Assembly: GCF_019739195.1 (NCBI RefSeq)
Contig: NZ_JAHHDS010000003.1
Span: forward strand, 1,116,001-1,180,000
Direction of reading: 5' to 3'
From: Microcella sp.
GTDB taxonomy: Bacteria > Actinomycetota > Actinomycetes > Actinomycetales > Microbacteriaceae
Length of the DNA: 64,000 nt
Shown here in pieces: positions 7,588 through 16,911 of the stretch; within the stretch, counting starts at the first letter, position 1; the number at the start of each line of letters is the position of its first letter. The position numbers and the translations under genes are program-made. The notes under the pieces are model-generated. The model worked only from the letters and a program-made list of their open reading frames with translations. It did no database searches and was not told the DNA's origin.

Positions 7588-8904
7588 TCAGAACGCTACG
7601 AGGAGCATCCCGCCCCCGGCGCCGATGATGACGATCACCCATGCGGGCAGGCGCGCGACAATGAGCAGCACGGTGCACAGCACCGCCAGAGCGACCGTGG
7701 GCGCGTCAACAAGCGCGCTCGTCATGACGGGGTCGTAGAGCGCCGCAGCGAGCACCCCGACGACGGCCGCGTTGGCTCCGCGCACGAGGGCCTGCACCGC
7801 GGGCCGACCCTGCAGCGCTCCCCAGAACGGCAGCACGCCCGCGATGAGCAGCAGGCCCGGCACGAAGATCGCGACGAGCGCGACAACGGCGAGCAGTACA
7901 CCTTGCGCGCCGGGTGCGATCGAGGCACCCAAGAAGGCCGCGAAGGTGAAGAGTGGGCCCGGCACGGCCTGCGCGGCGCCATAGCCGGCCAAGAACTGCG
8001 ACGCGCTCACCCACCCCGGCTCGACGACCGCGGTCTCGAGCAGCGGCAGCACGACGTGCCCGCCGCCGAAGACGAGGGCGCCGGCGCGGAAAAACCCGTC
8101 GGCGACGGCGAGCGGCTGACTCGGCACGAGCACCGCCAGCAACGGCAGACCGACGAGTAGCAGGGCGAAGACGCCGAGACAGATCGCGCCAGCGGTGCGC
8201 GAGATCGGGATGCTGAGCCTCGCGGGCGCCGCCGACACCGCCGCACGGCACAGCAGCAGGCCCGCCACGGCCCCGAGAGCGATGGCGACCAGGGTGGCCC
8301 ACCCGGTGCCGACGAGCAGCACGATCAGGCCCGCCACGATCGCGATCGTGGCGCGGCGCACGTCGGGCGTCAGCGCGCGAGCCATGCCCCAGACGGCATG
8401 CGCCACGACCGCGACGGCGACCACCTTGAGGCCGGCGATGAGCCCTTCGGCGAGCGCGCCGTCGAGCAACGGAGCCCCGAGTGCCGCAAGCACGAGCAGC
8501 ACCGCACTCGGCAGGGTGAACGCCGCGAAGGCGGCGAGCCCGCCCAGGATGCCCGCTCTTTGCAGCCCGAGCGCAAACCCGACCTGACTCGACGCCGGCC
8601 CCGGCAAGAACTGCGCGAGAGCGACGAGGTCGGCGTAGCCCTGCTCGCTGATCCAGCGCCGCCGCACGACGAGTCGCTCGCGGAAGTAGCCGAGGTGCGC
8701 CACGGGTCCGCCAAACGAGGTGAGGCCGAGCACCGTGAACTGGCCGAGCACCTCGAGCGCCGACCCGCGGGGAGTGGAGGCCGAGTCGTCACCGTGAGGC
8801 GCGGCAGCGGTGTCGTCGCCCTGCCGAGCGGCCGCGCCTAGCTCGTCGCCGGGCTCGAGCGCGTCGTCGGGCCCAGGGTGAGCATCCTCAGGTCGATCGG
8901 TCAC
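7588..8904 (-). CDS. chrA: Chromate transporter, ChrA family (two-domain)
   Basis: A 438-residue membrane protein of the CHR family, which exports chromate by proton-coupled antiport. Both homologous halves are present: the first has 'T-S-F-G-G-P-V-A-H-L-G-Y-F' and 'Q-F-L-P-G-P-A-S-S-Q' (about 60-110), the second 'F-G-G-G-H-V-V-L-P-L-L' and 'A-V-P-G-P-L-F-T-F' (about 280-330). About 45 residues of acidic, disordered N-terminus precede the first domain. GTG start at 8904. Ends 6 bases from the convergent amylase stop. CHR proteins are often annotated as chromate exporters without test, so the ion is family-level inference. Confidence 0.9.
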   Translation of the reverse strand: MTDRPEDAHPGPDDALEPGDELGAAARQGDDTAAAPHGDDSASTPRGSALEVLGQFTVLGLTSFGGPVAHLGYFRERLVVRRRWISEQGYADLVALAQFLPGPASSQVGFALGLQRAGILGGLAAFAAFTLPSAVLLVLAALGAPLLDGALAEGLIAGLKVVAVAVVAHAVWGMARALTPDVRRATIAIVAGLIVLLVGTGWATLVAIALGAVAGLLLCRAAVSAAPARLSIPISRTAGAICLGVFALLLVGLPLLAVLVPSQPLAVADGFFRAGALVFGGGHVVLPLLETAVVEPGWVSASQFLAGYGAAQAVPGPLFTFAAFLGASIAPGAQGVLLAVVALVAIFVPGLLLIAGVLPFWGALQGRPAVQALVRGANAAVVGVLAAALYDPVMTSALVDAPTVALAVLCTVLLIVARLPAWVIVIIGAGGGMLLVAF

Positions 8905-8967
8905 ACGGCGAACCCTACCCAGCCCCGGTGAACCCGCGCGTACGCGCGTGACTCACCTCGCACGTTC

Positions 8968-9027
8968 TCGCACTGTTTGCGACACTTCGCACGCACCCTT
9001 CCGTACGAGGTGTCGCAAACAGTCTGA
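8968..9027. repeat. Palindromic 60-bp repeat, copy A
   Basis: An interrupted palindrome: ACTGTTTGCGACACTTCG... (from 8972) pairs with ...CGAGGTGTCGCAAACAGT (to 9023), 19 of 21 positions, with a 10-base loop at 8993-9002. It matches copies at 55711-55770 and 56839-56898 in length, loop size and core GCGACA/TGTCGC. Lies between chrA and the ABC exporter genes, in the 222-base gap 8905-9126. Confidence 0.8.
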
Positions 9028-9095
9028 GTTGTGAGGCACGGGCTCGCCCAACCTGCCCGACGGTGCACGCCCGGCGCGCAGACGCTCCCGGCGAG

Positions 9096-9150
9096 CTACA
9101 CGAGCGACTCGCGCCAGGCGGCCGCGCTACACGAGCGAGTCGCGCCAGGC
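9096..9150. repeat. Tandem duplication of the 3' end of the ABC gene
   Basis: CTACACGAGCGA then one variable base then TCGCGCCAGGC occurs at 9096-9119 and again at 9127-9150, offset 31 bases, with a single mismatch. The second copy contains the stop codon and last codons of the exporter gene (stop 9127-9129); the first is an out-of-frame duplicate just downstream of it. Looks like a slippage or recombination scar. Confidence 0.75.
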
Positions 9151-10935
9151 CGCGTGCAGCTGGGCGAACTTGCCCGTGCCCGCGATGAGCTCGGCAGGTG
9201 TGCCGTCTTCGACGACGCGGCCGTGCTCCATCACGAGCACCCGGTCGGCGATCGCGACGGTCGAGAGCCGGTGCGCGATGATGACCGCCGTGCGGTCGGC
9301 GAGCAGGGTCTGCAGGCCGAGTTGCACGAGGCGCTCGCTCGGAATATCGAGCGAGGCGGTCGCTTCATCGAGAATCAGCACGACGGGGTCGGCCAAGAAC
9401 GCCCGCGCGAACGAGATCAGCTGCCGCTGCCCTGCCGAGACGCGACCGCCGCGCTTGTTGACGTCGGTCTCGTAGCCGTTCGGCAAAGACTCGATGAAGT
9501 CGTGCGCTCCGACCGCCTTCGCCGCGGCCACGATCTCGTCGCGGCTCGCCTCAGGGTTGCCGAGCGCGATGTTGTCGGCGACCGTGCCCGAGAACAGGTA
9601 GGCCTCTTGCGTGACCATGACGATCGCGCGCCGCAGGTCTTTCGGGTGCAGCTTGCGCAGGTCGACGCCGTCGAGCGTCACCGCGCCCTCGCTCGGGTCG
9701 TAGAACCGGGCGATGAGCTTGGCGAGCGTCGACTTGCCCGCACCCGTCGTGCCGACGAGCGCGATGGTCTGCCCCGCAGGAATCGTGAGCTCGAGGTCGG
9801 GCAGCACGACCGCGTCCTCGTTGTACGAGAACTTCACCTGGTCGAAGTGCACGGTGCCGCGCGCCTTCCACAGGTCGATCGGCGTCGTCGGGTCGGGCAC
9901 ACCGGGCTTCTCCTCCAGCACGCCCGAGATCTTCTCGAGCGCGGCAGCGGCCGACTGGTACGAGTTGTAGAACATCGCCATCTCTTCGGCCGGGTCGAAG
10001 AACCGGCGCGTGTAGAGCACGATCGCGAGCAGCGAGCCGATGAGCAGCGCGCCGTCGACCACGCGGAAGGCGCCGACCACGAGCACCGCAGCGACGGTCA
10101 CGTTGCCGATGAGCACGAGACCGGGGTCGAAGATGCCGAACAGGCGGATCACGCGCGCGTTCGCGTCGCGGTAGTCCTCGACGTGGCCGGCGAACTGGCG
10201 CGCGTTGCGGGGCTCTTTGCGGAACGCCTTCACCGCTCGGATGCCCGTCATGGTCTCGACGAAGTGCACGATGAGGCGCGCCGACGCCACGCGGGTCTGC
10301 CGGAACAGGGTCTGCGAGCGCACCTGGAACCACCGCGTGAGCAGCAGCAGCGGAATGAGCGAGACAGCGAGCACGATGCCCGACACGGGGTCGAGAATGA
10401 CGAGCGCCGCCGCCGTGAACCCCATGTAGAGGATGCCCGAGACCAGTTGCGTGAGCCCCGAGTCGAGCAGCTCGCGAATGGAGTCGAGGTCGCTCGTCTG
10501 GCGCGCGATGATGCGACCCGAGGTGTACGACTCGTGGAACTCGAGTGACAAACGCTGCGTGTGCAAGAAGACGCGCTTGCGCAGGTCGAGCAGAATCGCC
10601 TGGCTCAAGCGCGCGCTGATCACCTGGAACGCGGCCGCGAGAGCCGCGCCCACGATGCCCGTGAAGACGTAGGCCCCCACGATCAGAGCCACTGGCATCC
10701 AGTCGTTCTGTTCGAGTAGCGCAGGCAGGCCCGTATTGATGCCGAGCGCGATGAGCGCGGGGCCCGCGACCTGCAGGGCGATCGAGATCACGAGCACGAC
10801 CATCGTGCCCACGATGCGCCACCGCAGGGGGCGCACGAGCGAACCGAGCAACTGCAGCGACCTCGCGCGAATCTGCTTCGACTCGGCGCGCGAGAAGTCG
10901 TCGCGCTCTTCGCCCTCTACTCCTGTGACGCTCAT
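9127..10935 (-). CDS. ABC exporter half-transporter, ATPase-competent subunit
   Basis: A 602-residue type I ABC exporter subunit: six membrane helices (about 40-310) followed by a nucleotide-binding domain. Walker A is G-T-T-G-A-G-K-S-T, the signature reads V-S-A-G-Q (Val for the usual Leu and Ala for the second Ser/Gly), Walker B is V-L-I-L-D-E-A-T with the catalytic Glu kept, and the switch His is in 'A-H-R-L-S-T'. ATG at 10935 overlaps the stop of the upstream partner by 4 bases (ATGA), so the two are co-translated. With the partner's degenerate Walker B this is the heterodimer layout of BmrCD/TM287-288-type multidrug or lipid exporters. Substrate unknown. Confidence 0.95.
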   Translation of the reverse strand: MSVTGVEGEERDDFSRAESKQIRARSLQLLGSLVRPLRWRIVGTMVVLVISIALQVAGPALIALGINTGLPALLEQNDWMPVALIVGAYVFTGIVGAALAAAFQVISARLSQAILLDLRKRVFLHTQRLSLEFHESYTSGRIIARQTSDLDSIRELLDSGLTQLVSGILYMGFTAAALVILDPVSGIVLAVSLIPLLLLTRWFQVRSQTLFRQTRVASARLIVHFVETMTGIRAVKAFRKEPRNARQFAGHVEDYRDANARVIRLFGIFDPGLVLIGNVTVAAVLVVGAFRVVDGALLIGSLLAIVLYTRRFFDPAEEMAMFYNSYQSAAAALEKISGVLEEKPGVPDPTTPIDLWKARGTVHFDQVKFSYNEDAVVLPDLELTIPAGQTIALVGTTGAGKSTLAKLIARFYDPSEGAVTLDGVDLRKLHPKDLRRAIVMVTQEAYLFSGTVADNIALGNPEASRDEIVAAAKAVGAHDFIESLPNGYETDVNKRGGRVSAGQRQLISFARAFLADPVVLILDEATASLDIPSERLVQLGLQTLLADRTAVIIAHRLSTVAIADRVLVMEHGRVVEDGTPAELIAGTGKFAQLHAAWRDSLV

Positions 10936-12854
10936 CGGGTCACCTCGCCTTCGTTGTCGATGACTCTGCTCTCGCGGTCGATGGCATCGCGCCGTCGGCC
11001 CTCTTCCTCCGCGAGCTTGAGCTCGCGGTCGACACGTTCAGCCGCGGCCAGCTCTTCGTCTTCGAGCGACGAGAGCACGTAGCGGTAGTGCTCGTTGCGC
11101 TTGAGCAGCTCGCTGTGCGTGCCGACGTCGGTGATGCGGCCCTCTTGCAGCAGCGCGACGCGGTCGGCCATCTGCACGGTCGAGGGGCGGTGCGCGACGA
11201 TGAGGCCCGTGGTCGTCGCGAGCACGCGGCGCAGGGCTGCCTCGACAAGGGCTTCGGTGTCGACATCGAGCGCGCTGAGCGGGTCGTCGAGCACGAGCAC
11301 GGCGGGGTTCGCTGCGACAGCGCGCGCGAGCGCGAGCCGCTGACGCTGGCCGCCCGACAGGCTCAGGCCCTCCTCGCCCACGGTCGTGTCGACACCGTTC
11401 GGCAGGCTGTGCACGAAGTCGGCTTGCGCGATGTCGAGAGCTTCGGCGAGCACGCGCTCGGCCTCGGCGGCGTCGGCGGGCTCGTCGCTCTCGGTGAGCT
11501 CGGGCCGACCGAGCAGCACGTTGTCGCGCACGCTCGCCGAGAACAGCGTCGCGTCTTCGAACGCCATCGCGATGTGCCGGCGCAGCTCTTCGCGCGTCAG
11601 GTCACGAATGTCGACGCCGTCGAGCAGCACTCGACCTTCGGTCACGTCGTAGAGCCGCGTGGCGAGCGCCGTCATGGTCGTCTTGCCGCTACCGGTGATG
11701 CCGACCAGAGCCATGGTCTCGCCGGGCTCGAGGGTGAGGTCGATGCCGTTGAGGGTTCCGGGGGTGTCGGCGGCAGCATCCTGATACCGAAAGACGACGT
11801 TCTCGAACGTGAGTCGCCCGGTGGGCGCGGCGATCGTGGCCGGCTCTTCGGGGTCGGTGATCGTGTTGATCTCGTCCATGACCTCGAAGAAGCGGTCGGT
11901 CGCCGTGCGGGCGTCGAAGGTCATCGAGAGCAAGAAGCCGATCGACTCGATCGGGAACCGCAGCACGGTCGCGGTCGCGAAGAACGCGAAAAGCTCGCCG
12001 ACGGTCAGCTCGCCGTTCGCCGCGAGCGCGACGCCGCCGAGCAGGCAGAGGGCGAAAGCAACATCGGGAATGAGCAGCAGCCAGAACCAGATGCCCGCGA
12101 TCGCCTTGGCCTTCTCGATCTCGGTGCCGCGCAGCAGCTCGGCCTGGTCGGCGAACTTCAGCAGCGAGTGCTTGCCGCGCCCGAACGCCTTCAAGACGCG
12201 GATGCCGTGCACGCTCTCTTCGACCGCCGTCGCGAGGTCGCCCTGCTGGTCTTGCGCGCGTCGCGCGATGACCGAGTACTTGTTCTCGAAGAGGTAGCCG
12301 TAGATCCACAGCGGGATGCTCATGACGAGGAAGAGCAGGCCAAGCCAGAGGCTCCAGTTGATGAGCACAATGAAGCCGATGACGATCGTGATCGAGTTGA
12401 CGATGAGCAACACGAAACCGAACGACAACCAGCGGCGGATGAGGTTCAAGTCGCTCACGGCGCGGCTCAGCAACTGCCCCGACTGCCAGCGGTCGTGGAA
12501 GGCGACGGGCAGGTCTTGCAGCTGGGCGTAGAGCCCATTGCGCATGCGCGCCTCGATGTGGGTGCCGGGGGTCAGTACGAACAGGCGGCGCAGCATGATG
12601 AACACGGCCTCGAGTACGCCGAGCACGAGCACGATCAGTGCGGCGGGCCAGATCTGCCCGGGATCGCCCGTGGCGAGCGGGCCGTCAACAAGACCCTGCA
12701 ACACGATCGGAATCACGAGCGTCACAACGCCCGCTGCCAGCGCCGCGCCCATGCCCGCGTAGATCCACGGCATCGCGGGTTTCGCGTAGGGGTAGATGCG
12801 GGCGATCGCCCTGAAGGTGCTCAGCCTGGGCTGATCTGGTGTGGTCGTCGACAC
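10932..12854 (-). CDS. ABC exporter half-transporter, degenerate-site subunit
   Basis: A 640-residue exporter subunit with six membrane helices (about 25-320) and a C-terminal ATPase domain. Walker A is G-I-T-G-S-G-K-T-T and the signature is a canonical L-S-G-G-Q, but Walker B reads V-L-V-L-D-D-P-L: the catalytic Glu is Asp. In known heterodimeric exporters one site is impaired in this way while the partner supplies the active Glu, as here. The switch region is 'A-H-R-P-S-T'. A charged coiled tail of about 40 residues follows the ATPase domain. GTG at 12854 with GAGGA 6 bases upstream. Transcribed first, overlapping the partner gene by 4 bases. Confidence 0.95.
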   Translation of the reverse strand: MSTTTPDQPRLSTFRAIARIYPYAKPAMPWIYAGMGAALAAGVVTLVIPIVLQGLVDGPLATGDPGQIWPAALIVLVLGVLEAVFIMLRRLFVLTPGTHIEARMRNGLYAQLQDLPVAFHDRWQSGQLLSRAVSDLNLIRRWLSFGFVLLIVNSITIVIGFIVLINWSLWLGLLFLVMSIPLWIYGYLFENKYSVIARRAQDQQGDLATAVEESVHGIRVLKAFGRGKHSLLKFADQAELLRGTEIEKAKAIAGIWFWLLLIPDVAFALCLLGGVALAANGELTVGELFAFFATATVLRFPIESIGFLLSMTFDARTATDRFFEVMDEINTITDPEEPATIAAPTGRLTFENVVFRYQDAAADTPGTLNGIDLTLEPGETMALVGITGSGKTTMTALATRLYDVTEGRVLLDGVDIRDLTREELRRHIAMAFEDATLFSASVRDNVLLGRPELTESDEPADAAEAERVLAEALDIAQADFVHSLPNGVDTTVGEEGLSLSGGQRQRLALARAVAANPAVLVLDDPLSALDVDTEALVEAALRRVLATTTGLIVAHRPSTVQMADRVALLQEGRITDVGTHSELLKRNEHYRYVLSSLEDEELAAAERVDRELKLAEEEGRRRDAIDRESRVIDNEGEVTR

Positions 12855-13006
12855 GGTGAGTCCTCGATACGACGCGGCCGCTCGTGGCGGTCGCGGGTGG
12901 GTGGTGGCAGGTGAAGAGGTGCTGCCCAGGGTGGCTGAGCAGAGCCTTTCAGCCTAAGGCTCAGGTCATACCTTTGTCGACGTGAGCAGCGATCGTGATG
13001 CGGGCG

Positions 13007-14200
13007 TTATCTCACCAACACGCTCAGGCACGTGACGCAGCCCTCGAGCTTCTCGAACTCTGAGATGTCGACGGTCACGACCCGGTAGCCGAGCGACCGC
13101 ACGAGCTCTGCACTCGCGGGCGCCGAAGCCGCCATCAGCACGGCGTCGTCGCTCAGCACGACGACATGGCCACCCTCGGCTTCGGGCATGGGCAGGAACG
13201 ACCGCCACATCGACACGTCATCGACGGTCGACGGATGCCCGATCACTGTTCCGTCGGGCAGCGCAGTCACCGCGCTCTTGAGGTGCAGCACCTTCGACAC
13301 GGGCACGGCGACGACTTCGTGGCCCAGCCGACCGGCGATAACCCGCAGCTGCCGGATGCCTTCGGCGTTCGTGCGCCCGCCGCGGCCGACGTAGAGGGTC
13401 GTGCCGATCGCGAGCACGTCGCCACCCTCAAGGGTGCCGGGCTCGACGATGCGCTCGATGCGCAATCCCTGCTCGCGGGCGGTCTGCTCGGCTGCGTCGA
13501 TCTCGGCCCGGCGCGATTCAGCTCCCGCCCTCGTCACCACCGCTGTACCGCCGATGATCACGAGTGTGTCTTCGACGAACACCGAGTCGGGCAGCTCGTC
13601 GGCGGGCGGCACATCGACGATCGTGAAGCCCTCGGCGCGCAGGGCTTCGACGTAGGCCTCCCACTGCTGGTCGGCAAGGTCGGCGTCGACCGGCACGCGC
13701 TGCTGGTGCGTGAGTTCACCCTCGGCGAGTCGCGTGGAGGGCATGCGCACGAGCGCGACTCGGCGGGGCGGGCGGCTCGCGGCACGCATCCGGATCACCC
13801 GTCGGCCGATCGTGAGCACCGCCAATACGGCGACAACCTGGAAGAGCAGGTTGAAGCCGAAGACGCTCACCCACAAATAGTCGATGAGCTCACCCGAGAT
13901 CGCGTTGCCCGAGGCGACGAGGGCGATGAGCGAGCCGAGCCACGAGGCGACGAAGGCCGCGACGAGGGCGACGAGCAGCGTGACGCTCCAGTGATCGAAG
14001 ACGGACGCCGTGCCGACGATCGTCAAGAAGAGGAAAAGCAGCAGAGACGAGAACCCGAAGATGCCGTTGAGTTGCACGAGAATCTCAAGCGTCGCCCCGT
14101 TGATCGCCGAGTAGAGCACGATCGTCACGAGGTGCGTGACGAGGGCGACCGCGAGCGCGGCGAGGGCAGAGTCGAGCAGGCGGCGAGCGAGGGGCGTCAT
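13007..14200 (-). CDS. Membrane-fused dimethylarginine dimethylaminohydrolase family protein
   Basis: A 397-residue single frame with two parts. Residues 1-135 hold four membrane helices. Residues about 145-397 are a complete DDAH/amidinotransferase-fold domain: 'M-P-S-T-R' substrate loop start, 'D-S-V-F-V-E-D-T' (acidic active-site pair), 'G-T-L-E-G-G-D-V-L' , the His of 'V-L-H-L-K-S-A-V' , and the nucleophile in 'G-C-V-T-C-L-S-V' at the C-terminus (Cys391 most likely). DDAH hydrolyses methylated arginine to citrulline plus methylamine. Stand-alone bacterial DDAH is about 255 residues, so the membrane part is extra. No frameshift or internal RBS marks a boundary; an internal Met near residue 137 could give a soluble form. 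152 bases separate it from the exporter gene. Confidence 0.85.
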   Translation of the reverse strand: MTPLARRLLDSALAALAVALVTHLVTIVLYSAINGATLEILVQLNGIFGFSSLLLFLFLTIVGTASVFDHWSVTLLVALVAAFVASWLGSLIALVASGNAISGELIDYLWVSVFGFNLLFQVVAVLAVLTIGRRVIRMRAASRPPRRVALVRMPSTRLAEGELTHQQRVPVDADLADQQWEAYVEALRAEGFTIVDVPPADELPDSVFVEDTLVIIGGTAVVTRAGAESRRAEIDAAEQTAREQGLRIERIVEPGTLEGGDVLAIGTTLYVGRGGRTNAEGIRQLRVIAGRLGHEVVAVPVSKVLHLKSAVTALPDGTVIGHPSTVDDVSMWRSFLPMPEAEGGHVVVLSDDAVLMAASAPASAELVRSLGYRVVTVDISEFEKLEGCVTCLSVLVR

Positions 14201-14292
14201 GCCCTCAACGCTACTGCCACCCTGGAGCAGGGGTTCGTGCCGAAGTAGGACCGCTATTGCATTCAGATGCTCGAGTCAGTCGCGGCGGGCTG

Positions 14293-14493
14293 CTAGATCC
14301 AGGCCAGCCAGAGACCTGCCCCGATGAAGCCTGTCCCTACGACGAGAAACAGCGCCCGAAAGCCATTCTTGCCCGTCCTGCCTAGCCTCGGGATCCCGAG
14401 ATGTCGTTCGCCACTGAAGACGTACGGCACCAGGGGAACGAGAACGCCTATACAGAAGATCCCCATAATCGCGAGTACAAGGGGCAATGTCAT
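14293..14493 (-). CDS. 66-residue two-helix membrane protein, unknown
   Basis: A small hydrophobic protein with one membrane helix at about 4-26, a polar basic loop (G-R-T-G-K-N-G-F-R) and a second helix at about 47-65. AGGA followed by AAAGG directly precedes the ATG at 14493, a good ribosome site. Base composition is visibly lower in GC than its neighbours, suggesting later acquisition. No family recognised; could equally be a non-functional leftover. It sits alone in an 500-base interval between DDAH and purH. Confidence 0.5.
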   Translation of the reverse strand: MTLPLVLAIMGIFCIGVLVPLVPYVFSGERHLGIPRLGRTGKNGFRALFLVVGTGFIGAGLWLAWI

Positions 14494-14575
14494 CCTTTTT
14501 CCTGCCTATATCGGACGCCAGCGGAGCCGGCGGCGAGTGAGGGTCGTCCTACGCACCAAGCTAGCGCCGAGGCAC

Positions 14576-14662
14576 GTCACACTTCACGGAATTGAGGCGA
14601 TCCGGCCCTTGTCGTGGCGCCAAGGCGCCGCCACCCGTCCACGAAGTTCCGTGATTTGTGAC
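14576..14662. repeat. 87-bp inverted-repeat element downstream of purH
   Basis: GTCACACTTCACGGAA (14576-14591) and TTCCGTGATTTGTGAC (14647-14662) are inverted copies, 14 of 16 matching. The 55 bases between hold a second, smaller palindrome, GGCGCC-AA-GGCGCC near 14616-14629. It begins 33 bases after the purH stop on the minus strand and could end purH transcripts, or be a MITE-like remnant. No target-site duplication is obvious. Confidence 0.5.
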
Positions 14663-14694
14663 ACCGCGGCGGAATGCGTCGGGTGGCGATCCGA

Positions 14695-16290
14695 CTAGTG
14701 GAAGAAGTGCCGCTCGCCCGTGAGGTACATCGTCACGCCGGCCGCCTGGGCCGCCGCGATCACCTCTTCGTCGCGCACGGAGCCGCCCGGCTGAACGACC
14801 GCCGCGACGCCCGCGTCGATGAGAACTTGGAGGCCGTCGGCGAACGGGAAGAACGCGTCTGACGCCGCGACCGAGCCGCGCGCACGATCGCCCGCGCGCG
14901 AGACAGCCAGGTGGCACGAGTCGACACGGTTGACCTGCCCCATTCCGACACCGACGGATGCCCCGCCCGACGCCAGCAGAATCGCATTCGACTTCACGGC
15001 GCGGCACGCGCGCCAGGCGAACTCTAGGTCGGCCAGCTGCTCCGCCGACGCGGCGGGGCCGGAGACGAGCTGCCAGTCGCTCACCGGTGCAAAGTGGTGG
15101 TCGGCCTGCTGCCGCAGCAGCCCCCCGCTCACGGGGCGCAGCTCGACCTCCGGCAGCGCGAAGCCGTCGGGCAGCTTCAGCAGCCGGATGTTCTTCTTCT
15201 CGCGCAGCACCGCGAGAGCATCCTCATCGAAACCCGGCGCCACGACGACCTCGGTAAAGATCGGCGCGATCGACTCGGCGGCCTCGCGCGTGATGACGCG
15301 GTTGGCGGCGATCACTCCCCCAAAGGCCGAAACGGGGTCGCAGGCGTGGGCGGCCGCATGCGCCGAGGCGATCGACGACCCGATAGCGATGCCGCACGGG
15401 TTCGCGTGCTTGATGATCGCGACGGCGGCAGCGTCGTGGTCGTAGGCGGCGCGCACGGCGGCGTCAGCATCCACAAAATTGTTGTACGACATCTCTTTGC
15501 CGTGCAGCTGGGTCGCCTGCGCGATGCCGTGCAGGCCGTCGATGCGGTAGAGCGCCGCGGGCTGGTGGCTGTTCTCGCCGTAGCGCAGCACCTGCTGCAG
15601 CGTCGCGTGCACGTCGATCGTCGAGGGGCTGCCGTCGGCCGCCAGGTGCTCGCCCCGCACGCCGAGGTTCTCGGCGAACCAGCCGGCGACCGCGGTGTCG
15701 TAGGCGGCCGTGTGCGCGAAGGCCTTGGCCGCGAAGCGCTGCCGCTGCAGCAGCGTCGTGCCGCCGAGCGTGAGGGCCTTCGTCACCATGACGTAGTCGG
15801 CCGGGTCGACGATGATCGCGACGTTGGCATGGTTCTTGGCGGCGGCGCGCACCATCGCGGGCCCGCCGATGTCGATCTGCTCGATCACCGCGTCACCCTC
15901 GGCACCTGATGCAACCGTCTCAACAAACGGATAGAGGTTGACGATCACGAGGTCGAAGGGCGAGACACCTAGGTCGGCCAACTGGGCCTCGTGCGCCTCG
16001 AGCCGCAGGTCGGCGAGAATGCCCGCGTGCACCTTCGGGTGCAGCGTCTTGACGCGTCCGTCAAGGGTCTCGGCGAACCCGGTCACCTGCGCGACCTCCG
16101 TCACCGGATGCCCCGCCGCCGCGATCGTCGCCGCCGTCGAGCCAGTCGACACGATCTCGACGCCCGCACCGGCGAGCGCCGACGCCAGCTCGAGCAGTCC
16201 GGTCTTGTCGCTCACGCTCACGAGTGCGCGCCGCACGGGAATCGCGTCGCGGAAGCGGTAATCAGCGGGGTCGTGGGCGGGGCCGGCCAT
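14695..16290 (-). CDS. purH: Bifunctional AICAR transformylase/IMP cyclohydrolase
   Basis: A 531-residue enzyme for the last two steps of IMP synthesis: formylation of AICAR with 10-formyl-tetrahydrofolate, then ring closure. The N-terminal MGS-like cyclohydrolase domain (about 15-160) opens with '[10 protein letters not shown]' and has 'S-T-G-S-T-A'; the transformylase half contains 'R-Y-G-E-N-S-H-Q' and the catalytic 'I-K-H-A-N-P-C-G' near residue 290, and ends 'M-Y-L-T-G-E-R-H-F-x-H'. Length is usual. Starts 18 bases after purN, same transcript. Confidence 0.97.
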   Translation of the reverse strand: MAGPAHDPADYRFRDAIPVRRALVSVSDKTGLLELASALAGAGVEIVSTGSTAATIAAAGHPVTEVAQVTGFAETLDGRVKTLHPKVHAGILADLRLEAHEAQLADLGVSPFDLVIVNLYPFVETVASGAEGDAVIEQIDIGGPAMVRAAAKNHANVAIIVDPADYVMVTKALTLGGTTLLQRQRFAAKAFAHTAAYDTAVAGWFAENLGVRGEHLAADGSPSTIDVHATLQQVLRYGENSHQPAALYRIDGLHGIAQATQLHGKEMSYNNFVDADAAVRAAYDHDAAAVAIIKHANPCGIAIGSSIASAHAAAHACDPVSAFGGVIAANRVITREAAESIAPIFTEVVVAPGFDEDALAVLREKKNIRLLKLPDGFALPEVELRPVSGGLLRQQADHHFAPVSDWQLVSGPAASAEQLADLEFAWRACRAVKSNAILLASGGASVGVGMGQVNRVDSCHLAVSRAGDRARGSVAASDAFFPFADGLQVLIDAGVAAVVQPGGSVRDEEVIAAAQAAGVTMYLTGERHFFH

Positions 16291-16308
16291 GGTGGTCTCC
16301 AGAGGATT

Positions 16309-16902
16309 TCAGGGGGTGGATGCTGCGCCGAGCTCGATCGACCCGTCAGCGATGCCGCGCACGACGTCGATGAGCAGGCGCCGCTCGACGGGCTTGATGC
16401 GTTCGTGCAGGCTGTGCTCGGTGTCGCCGGGCAGCACGGGCACGCGCTCTTGGGCGAGCACGGGGCCCGTGTCGACCCCGGTGTCGACGACGATGACACT
16501 CGCCCCGGTCTGCGCGACCTCCGCGGCGAGCGCGTCGCGCACGCCGTGGGCGCCAGGAAACTCGGGCAGGTAGGCAGGGTGCGTGTTGATGATGCGCGGT
16601 GCGAGAGCCTCGACGACCGCGGGAGGCAGCAGGCGCATGAGTCCGCTCAGCACGACGAGGTCGGGCTGCCACTCTTCGATTGTCGCGAGCAGCTCATCGC
16701 CCCACGCTTCGCGCGAGGGGTACGACGAGTAGGGCACGGTGAACGAGGGAATGCCGAAAGCCTCGGCGTGGGCGAGGCCATCTGCGTCGCGGTCGGCTCC
16801 GACCGCGACAACGTGCGCGGGATACTCGGCGTCGCGGCACTCGTCGAGCAGAGCCCGCAGGTTCGACCCGCCGCCCGAGATCAGCACGACGACCCTCAGC
16901 AC
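16309..16902 (-). CDS. purN: Phosphoribosylglycinamide formyltransferase
   Basis: A 197-residue GAR transformylase, which adds the formyl group of 10-formyl-tetrahydrofolate to GAR in step three of purine synthesis. It starts '[12 protein letters not shown]', shows the catalytic His in '[10 protein letters not shown]' and the catalytic Asp in '[12 protein letters not shown]'. Lies between perM (9 bases upstream) and purH (18 bases downstream), the standard actinobacterial arrangement. Confidence 0.97.
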   Translation of the reverse strand: MLRVVVLISGGGSNLRALLDECRDAEYPAHVVAVGADRDADGLAHAEAFGIPSFTVPYSSYPSREAWGDELLATIEEWQPDLVVLSGLMRLLPPAVVEALAPRIINTHPAYLPEFPGAHGVRDALAAEVAQTGASVIVVDTGVDTGPVLAQERVPVLPGDTEHSLHERIKPVERRLLIDVVRGIADGSIELGAASTP

Positions 16903-16911
16903 GTGCCCAGG

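Noticed and set aside
11088-12914. 608-residue plus-strand frame
   Set aside because: Antisense to the exporter subunit, whose Walker motifs prove the minus-strand reading.
12942-12962. Terminator GAGCCTT/AAGGCTC after the DDAH gene
   Set aside because: Only 7 bp with a 7-base loop and no T-run on either strand; too weak to list.
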